Positions 8,720 to 17,676 of a stretch of DNA of 64,000 nucleotides are shown here, in pieces (the first letter of the stretch is position 1; each line of letters begins with the position of its first letter). Origin of the DNA: Solitalea agri. GTDB lineage: Bacteria > Bacteroidota > Bacteroidia > Sphingobacteriales > Sphingobacteriaceae. The notes beneath the pieces are model-generated. The model had not been told where the DNA came from. It did not search any database and saw nothing but the letters and a program-made list of their open reading frames with translations. Made by a program: the position numbers and the translations under genes. The DNA is taken from positions 1 to 64,000 of the forward strand of contig NZ_JAMWYS010000028.1 in NCBI RefSeq assembly GCF_023914155.1, read 5' to 3'.

Positions 8720-8825
8720 GGCAAAACGTACGGCAAGCTGTTGCTAAAAGTGGGCCGATCTGCAAACTTGAAGCTTTGCGGTCGAAATCCCACTTACTCA
8801 AAGCCCCAAACCGTTAGCGTATAAC
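8720..8825. repeat. Intergenic element B with nested inverted repeats
   Basis: Contains AAGTGGG (8748-8754) paired with CCCACTT (8789-8795), plus GCAAA/TTTGC and CGA/TCG pairs inside, giving an imperfect hairpin. It is flanked by ACGTACGG (8726-8733) and CCGTTAGCGT (8811-8820). It shares TGCAAACTTGAA with element A and, like A, lies directly upstream of a lone accessory ORF. Confidence 0.5.
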
Positions 8826-8844
8826 ATTAAAACTCTATTGCAAA

Positions 8845-9495
8845 TTGAGACAAAAAAAAATCAGAGGACTCGCTCGCCGACAAAAGGAAATTGATGATTG
8901 GTTCGAATGGAATTACGATATAGACCTTGACTTGCTTAACTCCTCAGGCTATTACTATGTTAAAGCTAAGGTTGGACCTTGGGCTAATCTGTTCACGGAA
9001 AAACATTACCCCTCTGACTACAAAAAGAAAATTCTCAAGCATCTTCTTGAGATTTATGCAAATTGGGAACAGAAATTATTGAAACAAGAACGGCCATTTT
9101 ATCTAAAAATTTGGCTTTATGAGCATAGATTTATTAATTCCCAAGTTGTGGCCGCCGTTGGAGAAAAAATCAATCGATATCAAGAGCTATTTACAAAAGT
9201 CCCTAAACAACATACGTTTCATAAGAACCGTTTTGACCCAAAACTTGCTCAGTTGGATAAACTCTCTTGGAGTTTGCATTGGGACGAAGATGTCTTTTGG
9301 GAAAGTGAATTTGCAGATTTGGAAGATTTAAAAAAAACGAACATAGAGCTTTATTATCACGAGAAAAGACTTTATAAGTGCTTGGTCAAAAAAGCAGACT
9401 ATAAGTTATTGCAAAATCCGTATGGAGAGAACGACAAGCTCTTTTTAATAAAGAAAGGCAATTTGTGGGTGGGGGAAAGCCATAAAGGCTACTAA
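8845..9495 (+). CDS. Hypothetical protein, TTG start
   Basis: 216 aa, with no ATG anywhere near the 5' end, so the TTG at 8845 (MRQKKIRGLARRQKEID) is the best start. The protein is very rich in Trp, Tyr, Lys and Asp/Glu, without signal peptide, membrane segment or known catalytic motif. The reading frame is open to the stop at 9495. I do not recognise a characterised family. Its position after element B and before an unrelated housekeeping-type gene suggests an accessory, possibly mobile gene. Confidence 0.6.
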   Translation: MRQKKIRGLARRQKEIDDWFEWNYDIDLDLLNSSGYYYVKAKVGPWANLFTEKHYPSDYKKKILKHLLEIYANWEQKLLKQERPFYLKIWLYEHRFINSQVVAAVGEKINRYQELFTKVPKQHTFHKNRFDPKLAQLDKLSWSLHWDEDVFWESEFADLEDLKKTNIELYYHEKRLYKCLVKKADYKLLQNPYGENDKLFLIKKGNLWVGESHKGY

Positions 9496-9614
9496 AATGC
9501 ATAGTCAAAAAACCACTTTTAAAAAAAGCCCCTGAAAATTGCCCAACAATTTATAGCGCTTTTCGCCCTCCCAAAACATTCTTTCCTTAATTTCGTTAAG
9601 TTTTTATTTTAAGC

Positions 9615-10646
9615 ATGTCACTTAAAACCTTTGGCAAAAAGCCTGCGGGCAAGCGCCTTCAAAAGATCTATCAATCGCCTAATTATAAAGATGGATCATT
9701 TAAAAACCTATCGCGTACCGTTATGATGACGGGTGATGGTTCGATGGTGAAAACGATGATCGAGTTTTTGAACAAGCCTAAGAATACAACGCCAGATAAA
9801 AAACTCCCTTCGGTACTAACTGATTTAAAGAATATAAAATCGGACAATCCCACCCTGGTTTGGTTTGGGCATTCCTCGTACTTTATTAAAATTGAGGGCA
9901 AGACCATTTTAGTCGACCCGGTTTTTAGCGGAAGTGCGGCTCCTTTCGGTTTGGGGGTAAAAAGCTTTGATGGCAGTGATGTGTATAAAGTAGAAGATTT
10001 CCCTGAAATTGATCTACTCATTTTAACGCATGACCACTACGATCACCTGGATTTGGAAACCGTACTCAAACTAAAACCCAAGGTGAAGCAGATCGTCACT
10101 TCGCTGGGTGTGGGTTCTCATTTGAGTTATTGGGGCTTTAATGAGGAAATTGTTCACGAATTGGACTGGTGGGAAACCGCTGATCCACTAAAAGGCTTTT
10201 CCATTACTGCTGCTCCTGCCCGCCATTTCTCCGGGCGTGGCATAAAAAGAGCGCAAACTTTATGGTCCTCATTTGTGCTGCAAGCCGGAAATTGGAGAAT
10301 TTATATTGGCGCCGATAGTGGTTACGATACGCATTTTAAACAAATTGGCGAGAAATTTGGTCCATTTGATCTAGCCATTCTCGAATCGGGGCAATACAAT
10401 TTGAAATGGGCAGCCATTCACATGCTGCCGGAGCAAACTGTTCAGGCTTCAATTGATTTAAATGCAAAAGTTCTATTACCGGTTCATTGGGGTAAGTTCA
10501 CCCTGGCCTTGCATGCATGGGACGAACCAATTGAGCGGGTGCTGAAAGAAGCAGAAAAGCTTGCCCTAAAAGTTACAACGCCATTAATTGGTGAGCCAAT
10601 TGTTTTGGAGGAAAGCTATCCCGATAAAACATGGTGGAGACTTTAA
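9615..10646 (+). CDS. MBL-fold metal-dependent hydrolase (UlaG/NAPE-PLD-like)
   Basis: 343 aa. The metallo-beta-lactamase signature LTHDHYDHLD is at about 137-146. Other zinc ligands appear in APARHFSGRG, IGADSGYD and LPVHWGKF. The opening WFGHSSYFIKIEGKTILVDPV is characteristic of the UlaG/NAPE-PLD branch, whose members hydrolyse lactones or phosphodiesters. Residues 1-70 are an N-terminal extension. Cytoplasmic, substrate unknown. Its 3' end lies 50 bp from the rlpA-like start. Confidence 0.85.
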   Translation: MSLKTFGKKPAGKRLQKIYQSPNYKDGSFKNLSRTVMMTGDGSMVKTMIEFLNKPKNTTPDKKLPSVLTDLKNIKSDNPTLVWFGHSSYFIKIEGKTILVDPVFSGSAAPFGLGVKSFDGSDVYKVEDFPEIDLLILTHDHYDHLDLETVLKLKPKVKQIVTSLGVGSHLSYWGFNEEIVHELDWWETADPLKGFSITAAPARHFSGRGIKRAQTLWSSFVLQAGNWRIYIGADSGYDTHFKQIGEKFGPFDLAILESGQYNLKWAAIHMLPEQTVQASIDLNAKVLLPVHWGKFTLALHAWDEPIERVLKEAEKLALKVTTPLIGEPIVLEESYPDKTWWRL

Positions 10647-10696
10647 GTGAATTACGATTTATGAATTACGATCTACGATCATTCTCATGTTTAGAC

Positions 10697-11068
10697 ATGA
10701 ATTTTATTAAGCCGATACTATTCGTTTTATGTTCAACACTGCTGTTTTCCTGTTCGCCAAAGGTAACTGAAACAGGTAAAGCATCTTATTATGCCGATAA
10801 GTTTGAAGGTCGGCAAACCTCTAGCGGTGAAAAATATAGGATGAATAAATATACCGCGGCACACAAAACCCTGCCATTTGGAACTAAAGTAAAGGTGAAG
10901 AACCTGGATAATGGCAAAACTGTTAAAGTTACGGTTAATGATCGTGGTCCTTTTGTTGCCGGAAGGATTATTGATGTTTCGGGCTCTGCTGCAAATCAAT
11001 TAGGATTAAAATCAACAGGAACCGCTCGGGTAGAGATCAAGTATAAGAAATCGAAAAAGAAGAAATAG
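10697..11068 (+). CDS. rlpA: RlpA-family septal-ring protein / lytic transglycosylase
   Basis: 123 aa from the ATG at 10697, chosen because MNFIKPILFVLCSTLLFSC gives a proper lipoprotein signal with Cys19; an upstream in-frame start at 10631 would bury it. The double-psi beta-barrel follows: GKASYYADKFEGRQTSSGE, AAHKTLPFGTKVKV, VNDRGPFVAGRIIDVS. RlpA proteins act on peptidoglycan denuded glycan strands. There is no SPOR domain, as in short Bacteroidota forms. It converges with the LytTR regulator. Confidence 0.85.
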   Translation: MNFIKPILFVLCSTLLFSCSPKVTETGKASYYADKFEGRQTSSGEKYRMNKYTAAHKTLPFGTKVKVKNLDNGKTVKVTVNDRGPFVAGRIIDVSGSAANQLGLKSTGTARVEIKYKKSKKKK

Positions 11069-11104
11069 TTCTTAGTTAAACGAATTAGGGTTTCAATCTC
11101 ATCG

Positions 11105-11833
11105 TTAAGAGATGAGCATTAGCGACTGAAGCAATTTATTGGTTGAAGCGCTGTAAAGCCTTCCGATGGACAACTGCTTATTTTGAACAGTTACCGAATT
11201 GCTGTTAAACGCCTTGATCTTCGAAATGGAAACTAAAAACGAACGATGGATTCGGCAGAACGAGTTTTCGGGTAGCTTTTCTTCCATTTCGGTGATGGAT
11301 TGGTAGGTTTTAAAATAACCTTTATCGGTATAGATCAGTAAATAATTCCCCTGCGATTCTATGTAGTGAACCTCATCTAAGTTCAACTTCATCATTTTAC
11401 GCTCACATTTTACAAAAATGAAGGGCTTCTCCACAGGCAAAACGGGGATTGTTTCGGCTACTGGAACTAGGTTCCTTGTTTTATAAAACTTATCAACGGC
11501 TTTTGAAAATCGCTCAAACGAGATCGGCTTTAAGATATAGTCAATAGCGTCTAAATCAAATCCATCAACGGCATGCTCGGCATAGGCGGTGGTAAAAATC
11601 ACCGAAGTATTACCTACCAGTGTTTTCGCAAAATCAACTCCCGACTTTCCCGGTAAGTTAATGTCTAAAAAAACCAGGTCGATTTTTTCTCTTTTCAGGG
11701 TGGCCAGCGCATGAAGCGTGCTCACAAAGCTTCCTTTTAAGATCAACGAAGGATGCTTGGCAATATGCATTTCTAACAACCTTGACGCAGGCAGCTCATC
11801 TTCAATAATGATACAGTTAATGCTAGGCAACAT
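11105..11833 (-). CDS. LytTR-family response regulator
   Basis: 242 aa. Receiver domain about 1-118: acidic pair IIIEDELP, phosphoacceptor Asp57 in LVFLDINLPG, Thr in IFTTAYAEHAV and Lys in YILKPISFERF. A LytTR DNA-binding domain covers about 140-240 (IFVKCERKMMKLNLDEVHYIES, FCRIHRSFLVSISKI in part). It overlaps the upstream kinase gene by 11 bp, so the two form one operon and one phosphorelay. The target genes are not identifiable from the sequence. Confidence 0.92.
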   Translation of the reverse strand: MLPSINCIIIEDELPASRLLEMHIAKHPSLILKGSFVSTLHALATLKREKIDLVFLDINLPGKSGVDFAKTLVGNTSVIFTTAYAEHAVDGFDLDAIDYILKPISFERFSKAVDKFYKTRNLVPVAETIPVLPVEKPFIFVKCERKMMKLNLDEVHYIESQGNYLLIYTDKGYFKTYQSITEMEEKLPENSFCRIHRSFLVSISKIKAFNSNSVTVQNKQLSIGRLYSASTNKLLQSLMLIS

Positions 11834-12896
11834 GATTCATCTTTAGTTTTAAAGAAACAAAGAAACTCGACTCGTTATTCTTGATCGTTAGCTGATGCTC
11901 GTCGGGATAAAGTAATTCCAGTCGGCGCTGAACATTTGCAATCCCTACCCCACAATAGGCCATATCTTTTTCTTCTTCTGAAGGAAGATCTTCGGGTAAG
12001 CTATTTTCAATTTTTACAGTCAGCCAACCGCTGTTAGTGCTAACAGCAATGGTGATCCAGGCCGATGAAAGGGCATCATTTAAACAATATTTATAGCTGT
12101 TTTCAACGAAAGGAAGAATTAAGAACGGTTCGATATGATAACCATTCACGGCACCATGAACACTTAAACTCATATCAAGCCGATTGTCGAAGCGCAGCTG
12201 TTGTAAATCGATATAGTTTTTCAGCGAAACGATTTCTTCTTCCAACGAAATGGATTTACGGTTTACATCATAGATAGAGAAACGAAGCAGGTTGGAAATT
12301 TTAAGAACAATCTCCGCTGAATCATCTGATTTGTCTAAAATTTTCAGGTACAGGCTATTCAACACATTAAACAAAAAATGTGGCTGAAGCTGACTCCGTA
12401 ATGAAAATAATTCGGCCTGAAGTTTCTCCGCTAAGATCTGCTGGAGCTTATTTTTCTGCTCAGCAAAATGAGTAAAGAGTTTAAGCACCCCTGGAATGGT
12501 AGCCACAAACTGCAGTTTCAGGATGTTATAAAGCATCACCGGAATAGAGAACAAAGGTTCAGGCATCCAGTGCTTCATAACGTAACTGATGATCAGGTAG
12601 TTGTCGATCAAGCGTTGCACAAAAGCAAAAACGACGATCAGTGCAACATATACAGCAATAAACTGAACGGTTTTCTTCCTGAAAGCAAGCTGCGGAATTA
12701 AAAGCTCTACAACCACCAAAACAAAAATAATTCGGGGCACAATGCTGAACAGTTCATTGGTTAAGGCACTCGAAAAATCATTGTCAGGCATTCCTTGTAT
12801 TAAGCTGAAAAGCAAAATATAGCCCAACCAATAAGTTGAGTAGAGTTTAATTTTTTGAGCTTTTGACAGCGGATCCATGAATTCGTTCTTGATCAT
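11823..12896 (-). CDS. LytS-type sensor histidine kinase
   Basis: 357 aa. Four hydrophobic segments lie between about 17 and 140, followed by a coiled linker. The His_kinase motif LQPHFLFNVLNSL has the phospho-accepting His173. HATPase motifs are N-box FVENSYKYCLND and the glycine segment CGVGIANVQRRLELLY. It has no periplasmic sensor domain, so the ligand may be sensed in the membrane. Start at ATG 12896; an in-frame ATG at 12878 is possible. Partner of the overlapping LytTR regulator. Confidence 0.92.
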   Translation of the reverse strand: MIKNEFMDPLSKAQKIKLYSTYWLGYILLFSLIQGMPDNDFSSALTNELFSIVPRIIFVLVVVELLIPQLAFRKKTVQFIAVYVALIVVFAFVQRLIDNYLIISYVMKHWMPEPLFSIPVMLYNILKLQFVATIPGVLKLFTHFAEQKNKLQQILAEKLQAELFSLRSQLQPHFLFNVLNSLYLKILDKSDDSAEIVLKISNLLRFSIYDVNRKSISLEEEIVSLKNYIDLQQLRFDNRLDMSLSVHGAVNGYHIEPFLILPFVENSYKYCLNDALSSAWITIAVSTNSGWLTVKIENSLPEDLPSEEEKDMAYCGVGIANVQRRLELLYPDEHQLTIKNNESSFFVSLKLKMNHVA

Positions 12897-13025
12897 AAAA
12901 GTAAATGCTTTTTAACTGGCTGTTAATGTTATTCGTCATGCAAAAGCTGCTGTATAAACCATTTGCTTGAAACCACAGGTAATGTAAAATATCTTTCTTC
13001 AACATTAAAATAACTAAAGGTAAAA

Positions 13026-14879
13026 ATGAAAAAAGCACTGTTTTTATGGGGAGTAATAATGAGCTTTTCTTTGGGAGGGTTTGCGCAGGATATAGCCATT
13101 TATCCAACGAATTGGTGGGTAGGCATGAAAAACAACTCCATACAGCTATTGATAAGGAGTACTAACGAAGATTTTTCATCGGATAAAGTGTTGATTAACT
13201 ACCCTGGGATTACCGTTTCAAAAACGCATCAGTTTGCCAACAAAAGATACCTGGCAGTTGATATTACAATTGGTCCTAAAACGCTGCCGGGCGATGTGTT
13301 GATCAAACTAGCACAAAACTCAAAAAACTGGGAAATAAAATGGCCGGTAAAAAAACGACCATCAGGATTAGGAACCAGCTATGCTCAAGGTGTTACCTCG
13401 GTTGATTTTATTGACCTGATCATGGTCGACCGCTTTAGCAACGGCGACGAAACCAATGACAGAGTTGCCGGTATGCTCGATCAATCGCTGAACAGAAAAG
13501 AAATGTACGACCGGCATGGCGGGGATTTGCAGGGTGTGATCAACCACCTCGATTATTTGCAAGATCTCGGCGTAACGGCTCTTTGGTTTACGCCTGTTAT
13601 GGAAAATGATATGCCTAACCGGACTGAACATGGCTATTCCATTACCGATCATTATAAGATCGATGCTCGTTACGGAGGAAGTGAGGTCTACAAGCAACTT
13701 GGCAATGATTTGCATAAACGAGGCATGAAATTGATTGCCGACATTGTTTATAATCATTTTGGCTCTTGCCATTTCCTGGCGCAAGATCCGCCGGAAAACG
13801 ACTGGGTTCATCAATGGCCCGAGTATACCCAAACCAATTTTAGAGAACAACCTTTGTTCGACCCCTACGCTACCAAAGCCGATAAGAAAAAAATGAGCAA
13901 TGGTTGGTTTGATAAGATGATGCCCGATATCAACCAGGACAATGAATACATGGCCAATTTTATCATTCAAAATAGCATCTGGTACATTGAAGAGTTTGGA
14001 ATTGACGGAATCCGCCTGGACACCTACACTTATAACAGTTTGGAATTCGCTAACAAATGCAACCAGGCAATACTGGATGAGTACCCGAAAATGTCAATTT
14101 TTGGAGAAGCGATGGTCCATGGAGTTGCCAATCAAGCCTATTTCGAGCAGAATAATATTAATACTCCATTCAAAAGCAATTTACCTTCGGTGGTCGACTT
14201 CCAGAGTCTTTACTATGGAATCATACCGGCCCTTACTCAGCCATTGGGTTGGACAGAAGGTGTAAATCGTTTGTACTACACGTTAAGCAGCGATTTTCTC
14301 AGTAAAAATCCGATGCAGAAAGTATTGTTGCTCGACAATCATGATGAACCTCGCTTCTTTTCAGTTGTTGGTGAAGATGTCGAGAAGCAAAAGATCGGCT
14401 ATCAATGGTTGCTAACCTGTCGTGGAATTCCGCAAATGTATTACGGATCTGAAGTTTTGATGAAAGGCTTTAAAAATCCGGATGGTTATTTACGCAGTGA
14501 TTTTCCGGGAGGATTTAAGGACGATGAGAAAAACGCTTTCACAGGCCAGGGATTAACTGAAGCCGAAAAAGCGAATCAATCACTGGTTAGAACACTGGCA
14601 AATTATCGAAAACAATCATCAGCGCTCACCACCGGAAAGCTGATGCACTATATCCCTGTTGACGGTTTGTATGTTTATTTCAGATATGATGCAAACCAAA
14701 CAGTAATGTGTGTAATGAATACTGCTTCTACAGCCAAAGCAGTAGACTTTGCAAAGTACGATGAACGAACCGAAGGGTTTACAACCGCAAGAAACGTTGT
14801 TTCGGGCGAAAAAGTCTCTCTTTCAGATATTACTACAATTCCACCAATGCGAATGTGGGTGTTGGAATTGAACAAGTAA
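13026..14879 (+). CDS. GH13 alpha-amylase / neopullulanase, SusA-like
   Basis: 617 aa with a signal peptide (1-20). The N-terminal cyclomaltodextrinase-type beta domain (about 22-110, IYPTNWWVGM) is followed by the GH13 barrel (about 125-510). Catalytic residues are visible: Asp nucleophile in GIRLDTYTY (near 332), Glu in FGEAMVHG (near 360) and Asp in LLDNHDEPR (near 437). A C-terminal beta domain ends WVLELNK. The predicted role is periplasmic hydrolysis of maltodextrins or cyclodextrins. No SusCD pair lies nearby. The divergent two-component genes are 130 bp away, but a regulatory link is only speculative. Confidence 0.92.
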   Translation: MKKALFLWGVIMSFSLGGFAQDIAIYPTNWWVGMKNNSIQLLIRSTNEDFSSDKVLINYPGITVSKTHQFANKRYLAVDITIGPKTLPGDVLIKLAQNSKNWEIKWPVKKRPSGLGTSYAQGVTSVDFIDLIMVDRFSNGDETNDRVAGMLDQSLNRKEMYDRHGGDLQGVINHLDYLQDLGVTALWFTPVMENDMPNRTEHGYSITDHYKIDARYGGSEVYKQLGNDLHKRGMKLIADIVYNHFGSCHFLAQDPPENDWVHQWPEYTQTNFREQPLFDPYATKADKKKMSNGWFDKMMPDINQDNEYMANFIIQNSIWYIEEFGIDGIRLDTYTYNSLEFANKCNQAILDEYPKMSIFGEAMVHGVANQAYFEQNNINTPFKSNLPSVVDFQSLYYGIIPALTQPLGWTEGVNRLYYTLSSDFLSKNPMQKVLLLDNHDEPRFFSVVGEDVEKQKIGYQWLLTCRGIPQMYYGSEVLMKGFKNPDGYLRSDFPGGFKDDEKNAFTGQGLTEAEKANQSLVRTLANYRKQSSALTTGKLMHYIPVDGLYVYFRYDANQTVMCVMNTASTAKAVDFAKYDERTEGFTTARNVVSGEKVSLSDITTIPPMRMWVLELNK

Positions 14880-14907
14880 ACCAAGGTAGATTCGTTATAA
14901 ATCGGTT

Positions 14908-14936
14908 AAAACCTCATCAGTTATTGATGGGGTTTT
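14908..14936. terminator. Bidirectional terminator between amylase and rmuC
   Basis: AAAACCTCATCA pairs with TGATGGGGTTTT (one mismatch) around a 5-nt loop. A- and T-runs on both ends suit the two converging genes. Confidence 0.75.
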
Positions 14937-16269
14937 ATTCATTCAGGTACTTTTCATCCAATTGTTTGCTGGTCTTTGCACCCAGGGTTTTTAGCTTTTC
15001 GGCCGTTACAGTTAGATTTCCACGACCTGAGCTTAATTTATTCATTGCTTTATCAAACGAATCTTTTGATTGACGAAGGTTTTTGTCGATCATTTCCATA
15101 TCTCCCACAAAACCGACAAACTTATCATACATATCACCGCTTAAACGGGCAATTTCCATTACATTTCGGTTTTGCTTTTCCTGTTTCCAAACCGAAGCTA
15201 CTGTTCTTAGTGTTGCCAACAATGTACTCGGACTTACAATCACCACTTTTTTATCCCAGGCAAAACTAAACAGATCATTATCGGTTTGAACTGCCATGCT
15301 GAATGACGATTCAACAGGAACGAACAACAAAACAAACTCGGGGCTATTGACGCCATTAAGTTGGGGATAGTTTTTATTGCTTAGCTCGATAACATGGTTT
15401 CGCAGGGAGTTTAAATGCGAACGACCAAATCGTTCACGTTGGTCCTCATCGTCTGCATTTACCCATTGTTCATAAGCAATTAACGAAACCTTTGCATCCA
15501 CAATCAAATGTTTTTGTTCAGGTAAATGAATGATCACATCGGGCTGATAACGATTGCCGTCGCTGCCGGTTAGGCCCATTCCTTTAGCTTGTAGTGTATA
15601 GCTTTCTCCCTCGATTAATCCTGATCGCTCCAACACTCGTTCTAAAACAAATTCACCCCAATTCCCTTGTTTCTTAGTATCAGACTTTAATGCCCGGGTT
15701 AAGTTGTTGGCTTCCTCACTAATTTTCTGATTCAGATCGAAAAGCTTCTTTACTTCTTCTTTCAGGCTGATCTTATCCCGAAGCTCCTGATCATAGGTTT
15801 TCTCAACCCGTTTTTCAAAGTCGGTCAGTTTTTCTTTTAATGGATCAAGTAAACGGGTAATATTAACCTGATTCTGCTCGGTAAATTTTTGTGACTTCTC
15901 TTCGAGTAATTTGCCTGCTATATTTTCAAACTGTAAGCTAAACTTTTTGTGCATCTCATCAATTTCAGCGCGTTGTTCTTCAACCCGTAATTGCTGGCTT
16001 TTCAGGTTTTCGCGCATCGCCACCAGTTCTAATCGGGTTTGCTCACCTAACTCACGCTCTTCGGAAAGGTTGTTTTCATAGCCTCTTCTCTCCGACTCAA
16101 GTAAACTGCGCAATCGAAGAAGTTCCTCAGACGAAAAGCGATCCCGTTCTTCAAGCTTCGCTTTTTCTAAAAGAAGTTGATGATTGGCTTTCGCAGAGAT
16201 AAGTTTCATCAGAATAACGCCGATAGTAATACCAGCAACTGAGCCAATAATGATGTTTGTTAGATCCAT
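14935..16269 (-). CDS. rmuC: DNA recombination protein RmuC
   Basis: 444 aa. An N-terminal membrane anchor (about 4-24, IIIGSVAGITIGVILMKLI) is followed by a long coiled coil (about 30-190) and the RmuC nuclease-like domain (about 190-400): KKQGNWGEFVLERVLERSGL, YQPDVIIHLPEQKHLIVDAK, VSLIAYEQW. In E. coli RmuC limits inversions at short inverted repeats. Length and order match the family. It converges with the amylase gene. Confidence 0.92.
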   Translation of the reverse strand: MDLTNIIIGSVAGITIGVILMKLISAKANHQLLLEKAKLEERDRFSSEELLRLRSLLESERRGYENNLSEERELGEQTRLELVAMRENLKSQQLRVEEQRAEIDEMHKKFSLQFENIAGKLLEEKSQKFTEQNQVNITRLLDPLKEKLTDFEKRVEKTYDQELRDKISLKEEVKKLFDLNQKISEEANNLTRALKSDTKKQGNWGEFVLERVLERSGLIEGESYTLQAKGMGLTGSDGNRYQPDVIIHLPEQKHLIVDAKVSLIAYEQWVNADDEDQRERFGRSHLNSLRNHVIELSNKNYPQLNGVNSPEFVLLFVPVESSFSMAVQTDNDLFSFAWDKKVVIVSPSTLLATLRTVASVWKQEKQNRNVMEIARLSGDMYDKFVGFVGDMEMIDKNLRQSKDSFDKAMNKLSSGRGNLTVTAEKLKTLGAKTSKQLDEKYLNE

Positions 16270-16419
16270 GTAGAAGAAGCCGAGTTAAAAAAACAAAAGT
16301 ACAAATTCATCCATGCTGTAATCTTGTCGGGGTTACTGTAAAATTTTCAGTTCAAAAAGTCAATAATCCCCCATGGAATATTTTTTGAGTAATTTAGCAG
16401 TAATTAAACCTTTAAAATT

Positions 16420-17106
16420 ATGTATTGGATTTTAATAATAGGAACCTTCGCTATAAGTATGCTTGTTAGTTGGAGATTTAAAAGCAAGTTCTCCAAATAT
16501 TCGCAAGAACCCTTAAGTTCTGGATTAACCGGCCGCGAGGTTGCTGAGAAAATGCTGAAAGATAACGGAATTTATGATGTACAGGTTGTTTCAGTTCAGG
16601 GCCACTTGGGCGACCACTATAATCCGGCAAATAAAACGGTGAATCTGAGTCCTGATGTTTATCACAATGCTTCTGTAGCAGCTGCTGCAGTTGCAGCTCA
16701 TGAATGCGGTCACGCAGTTCAGCACGCTAAAGCTTATGCCTGGTTAGGTTTCCGCTCTGCTATGGTGCCGGTATTAAATGTTGCTTCGCAATGGATGATG
16801 TGGATCATTATGGGAGGACTCATTGCTCTTCAAATGACTCATAACCCAACTATATTATGGATTGGTATTGCATTGTTTGCGGCTACAACGGTATTCAGCT
16901 TTGTAACCCTTCCAGTTGAGTTTGATGCAAGTAACAGAGCTTTGGCTTGGTTGGATAACTCGGGGATTACCCGTTCACGTGAACATGAAGATGCTAAAGA
17001 TGCGCTTTGGTGGGCAGCTATGACCTATGTTGTTGCAGCTTTAGGTTCATTGGCAACCCTTATTTATTATATTACGATAGCTACCGGCGGAAGCAGACGA
17101 AACTAA
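16420..17106 (+). CDS. Zinc metallopeptidase, YugP-like
   Basis: 228 aa integral-membrane protease. TM1 is residues 2-18, and two or three more lie at about 125-165 and 200-222. The gluzincin motif HECGH is at 94-98 (AAAHECGHAVQHAKAYAWLG). The third ligand is probably in VEFDASNRALAWL. The family (Peptidase_Mx/YugP, PF04298) is widespread and poorly characterised. It ends in a strong hairpin and has no operon partner. Confidence 0.88.
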   Translation: MYWILIIGTFAISMLVSWRFKSKFSKYSQEPLSSGLTGREVAEKMLKDNGIYDVQVVSVQGHLGDHYNPANKTVNLSPDVYHNASVAAAAVAAHECGHAVQHAKAYAWLGFRSAMVPVLNVASQWMMWIIMGGLIALQMTHNPTILWIGIALFAATTVFSFVTLPVEFDASNRALAWLDNSGITRSREHEDAKDALWWAAMTYVVAALGSLATLIYYITIATGGSRRN

Positions 17107-17124
17107 GTTTGATCACATGGATAT

Positions 17125-17162
17125 AAAAAGCGGCGACTGAAGATTCAGTCGCCGCTTTTTTA
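17125..17162. terminator. Strong bidirectional terminator after the YugP-like gene
   Basis: AGCGGCGACTGA pairs perfectly with TCAGTCGCCGCT around AGAT, flanked by A5 and T6 runs. It serves the plus gene and probably the converging apaG. Confidence 0.9.
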
Positions 17163-17201
17163 TGAATTTTACTTTAATGTAGTAGTAAACAAGGTAAACC
17201 A

Positions 17202-17588
17202 CTAGTTCATGCGATGTGGGCTCACCAAATGAAACTCTGGGATATTTACATCAAAATGAGAACCATCAAATATCCGAAGCATTTGATAAGTTCCTTTCAT
17301 GGTGCCAATTTCAGTATTCAAATTACAACCTGAAACATACTCATGGCTTTCACCGGGTTCAATAACCGGCTGTTGTCCAACAACTCCTTCTCCTTCCACT
17401 TCGCGATGCGTACCATTGGAATCAAAAATATACCAATGCCTGCGAAGCAATTGTACCGTATAATCAGTCAGATTTTCTATGGTGATTTTATAGGCAAACA
17501 TAAAGTGATTGTTTGCCGGATTTGAATACTCCGGTTGATATACGGTTTCAACCGAAATTTTAACACCGTCTGTAATTTTAGTAACCAT
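17202..17588 (-). CDS. apaG: ApaG-domain protein
   Basis: 128 aa from ATG 17588 (MVTKITDGVKISVETVYQPE), which matches the usual family start; a TTG eight codons upstream is unlikely. The whole protein is one ApaG fibronectin-like domain: FMFAYKITIENLTDYTVQLL, RHWYIFDSNG, VVGQQPVIEPGESHEYVSGC, GTMKGTYQM. ApaG is linked to Co2+/Mg2+ resistance in Enterobacteria, mechanism unclear. It lies 88 bp downstream of dusB on the same strand. Confidence 0.93.
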   Translation of the reverse strand: MVTKITDGVKISVETVYQPEYSNPANNHFMFAYKITIENLTDYTVQLLRRHWYIFDSNGTHREVEGEGVVGQQPVIEPGESHEYVSGCNLNTEIGTMKGTYQMLRIFDGSHFDVNIPEFHLVSPHRMN

Positions 17589-17676
17589 ACCAGTGTTGTA
17601 AGTTTTGGGCAAAATAGAAAAAAAACTGTTTATGCAAACACAATTCTTTTTCTGATTTGTAAAAATTTTAAAATGA

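Noticed and set aside
13368-13970. 200-aa minus-strand ORF inside the amylase gene
   Set aside because: Antisense shadow of a gene with all GH13 catalytic motifs; no recognisable domain of its own.
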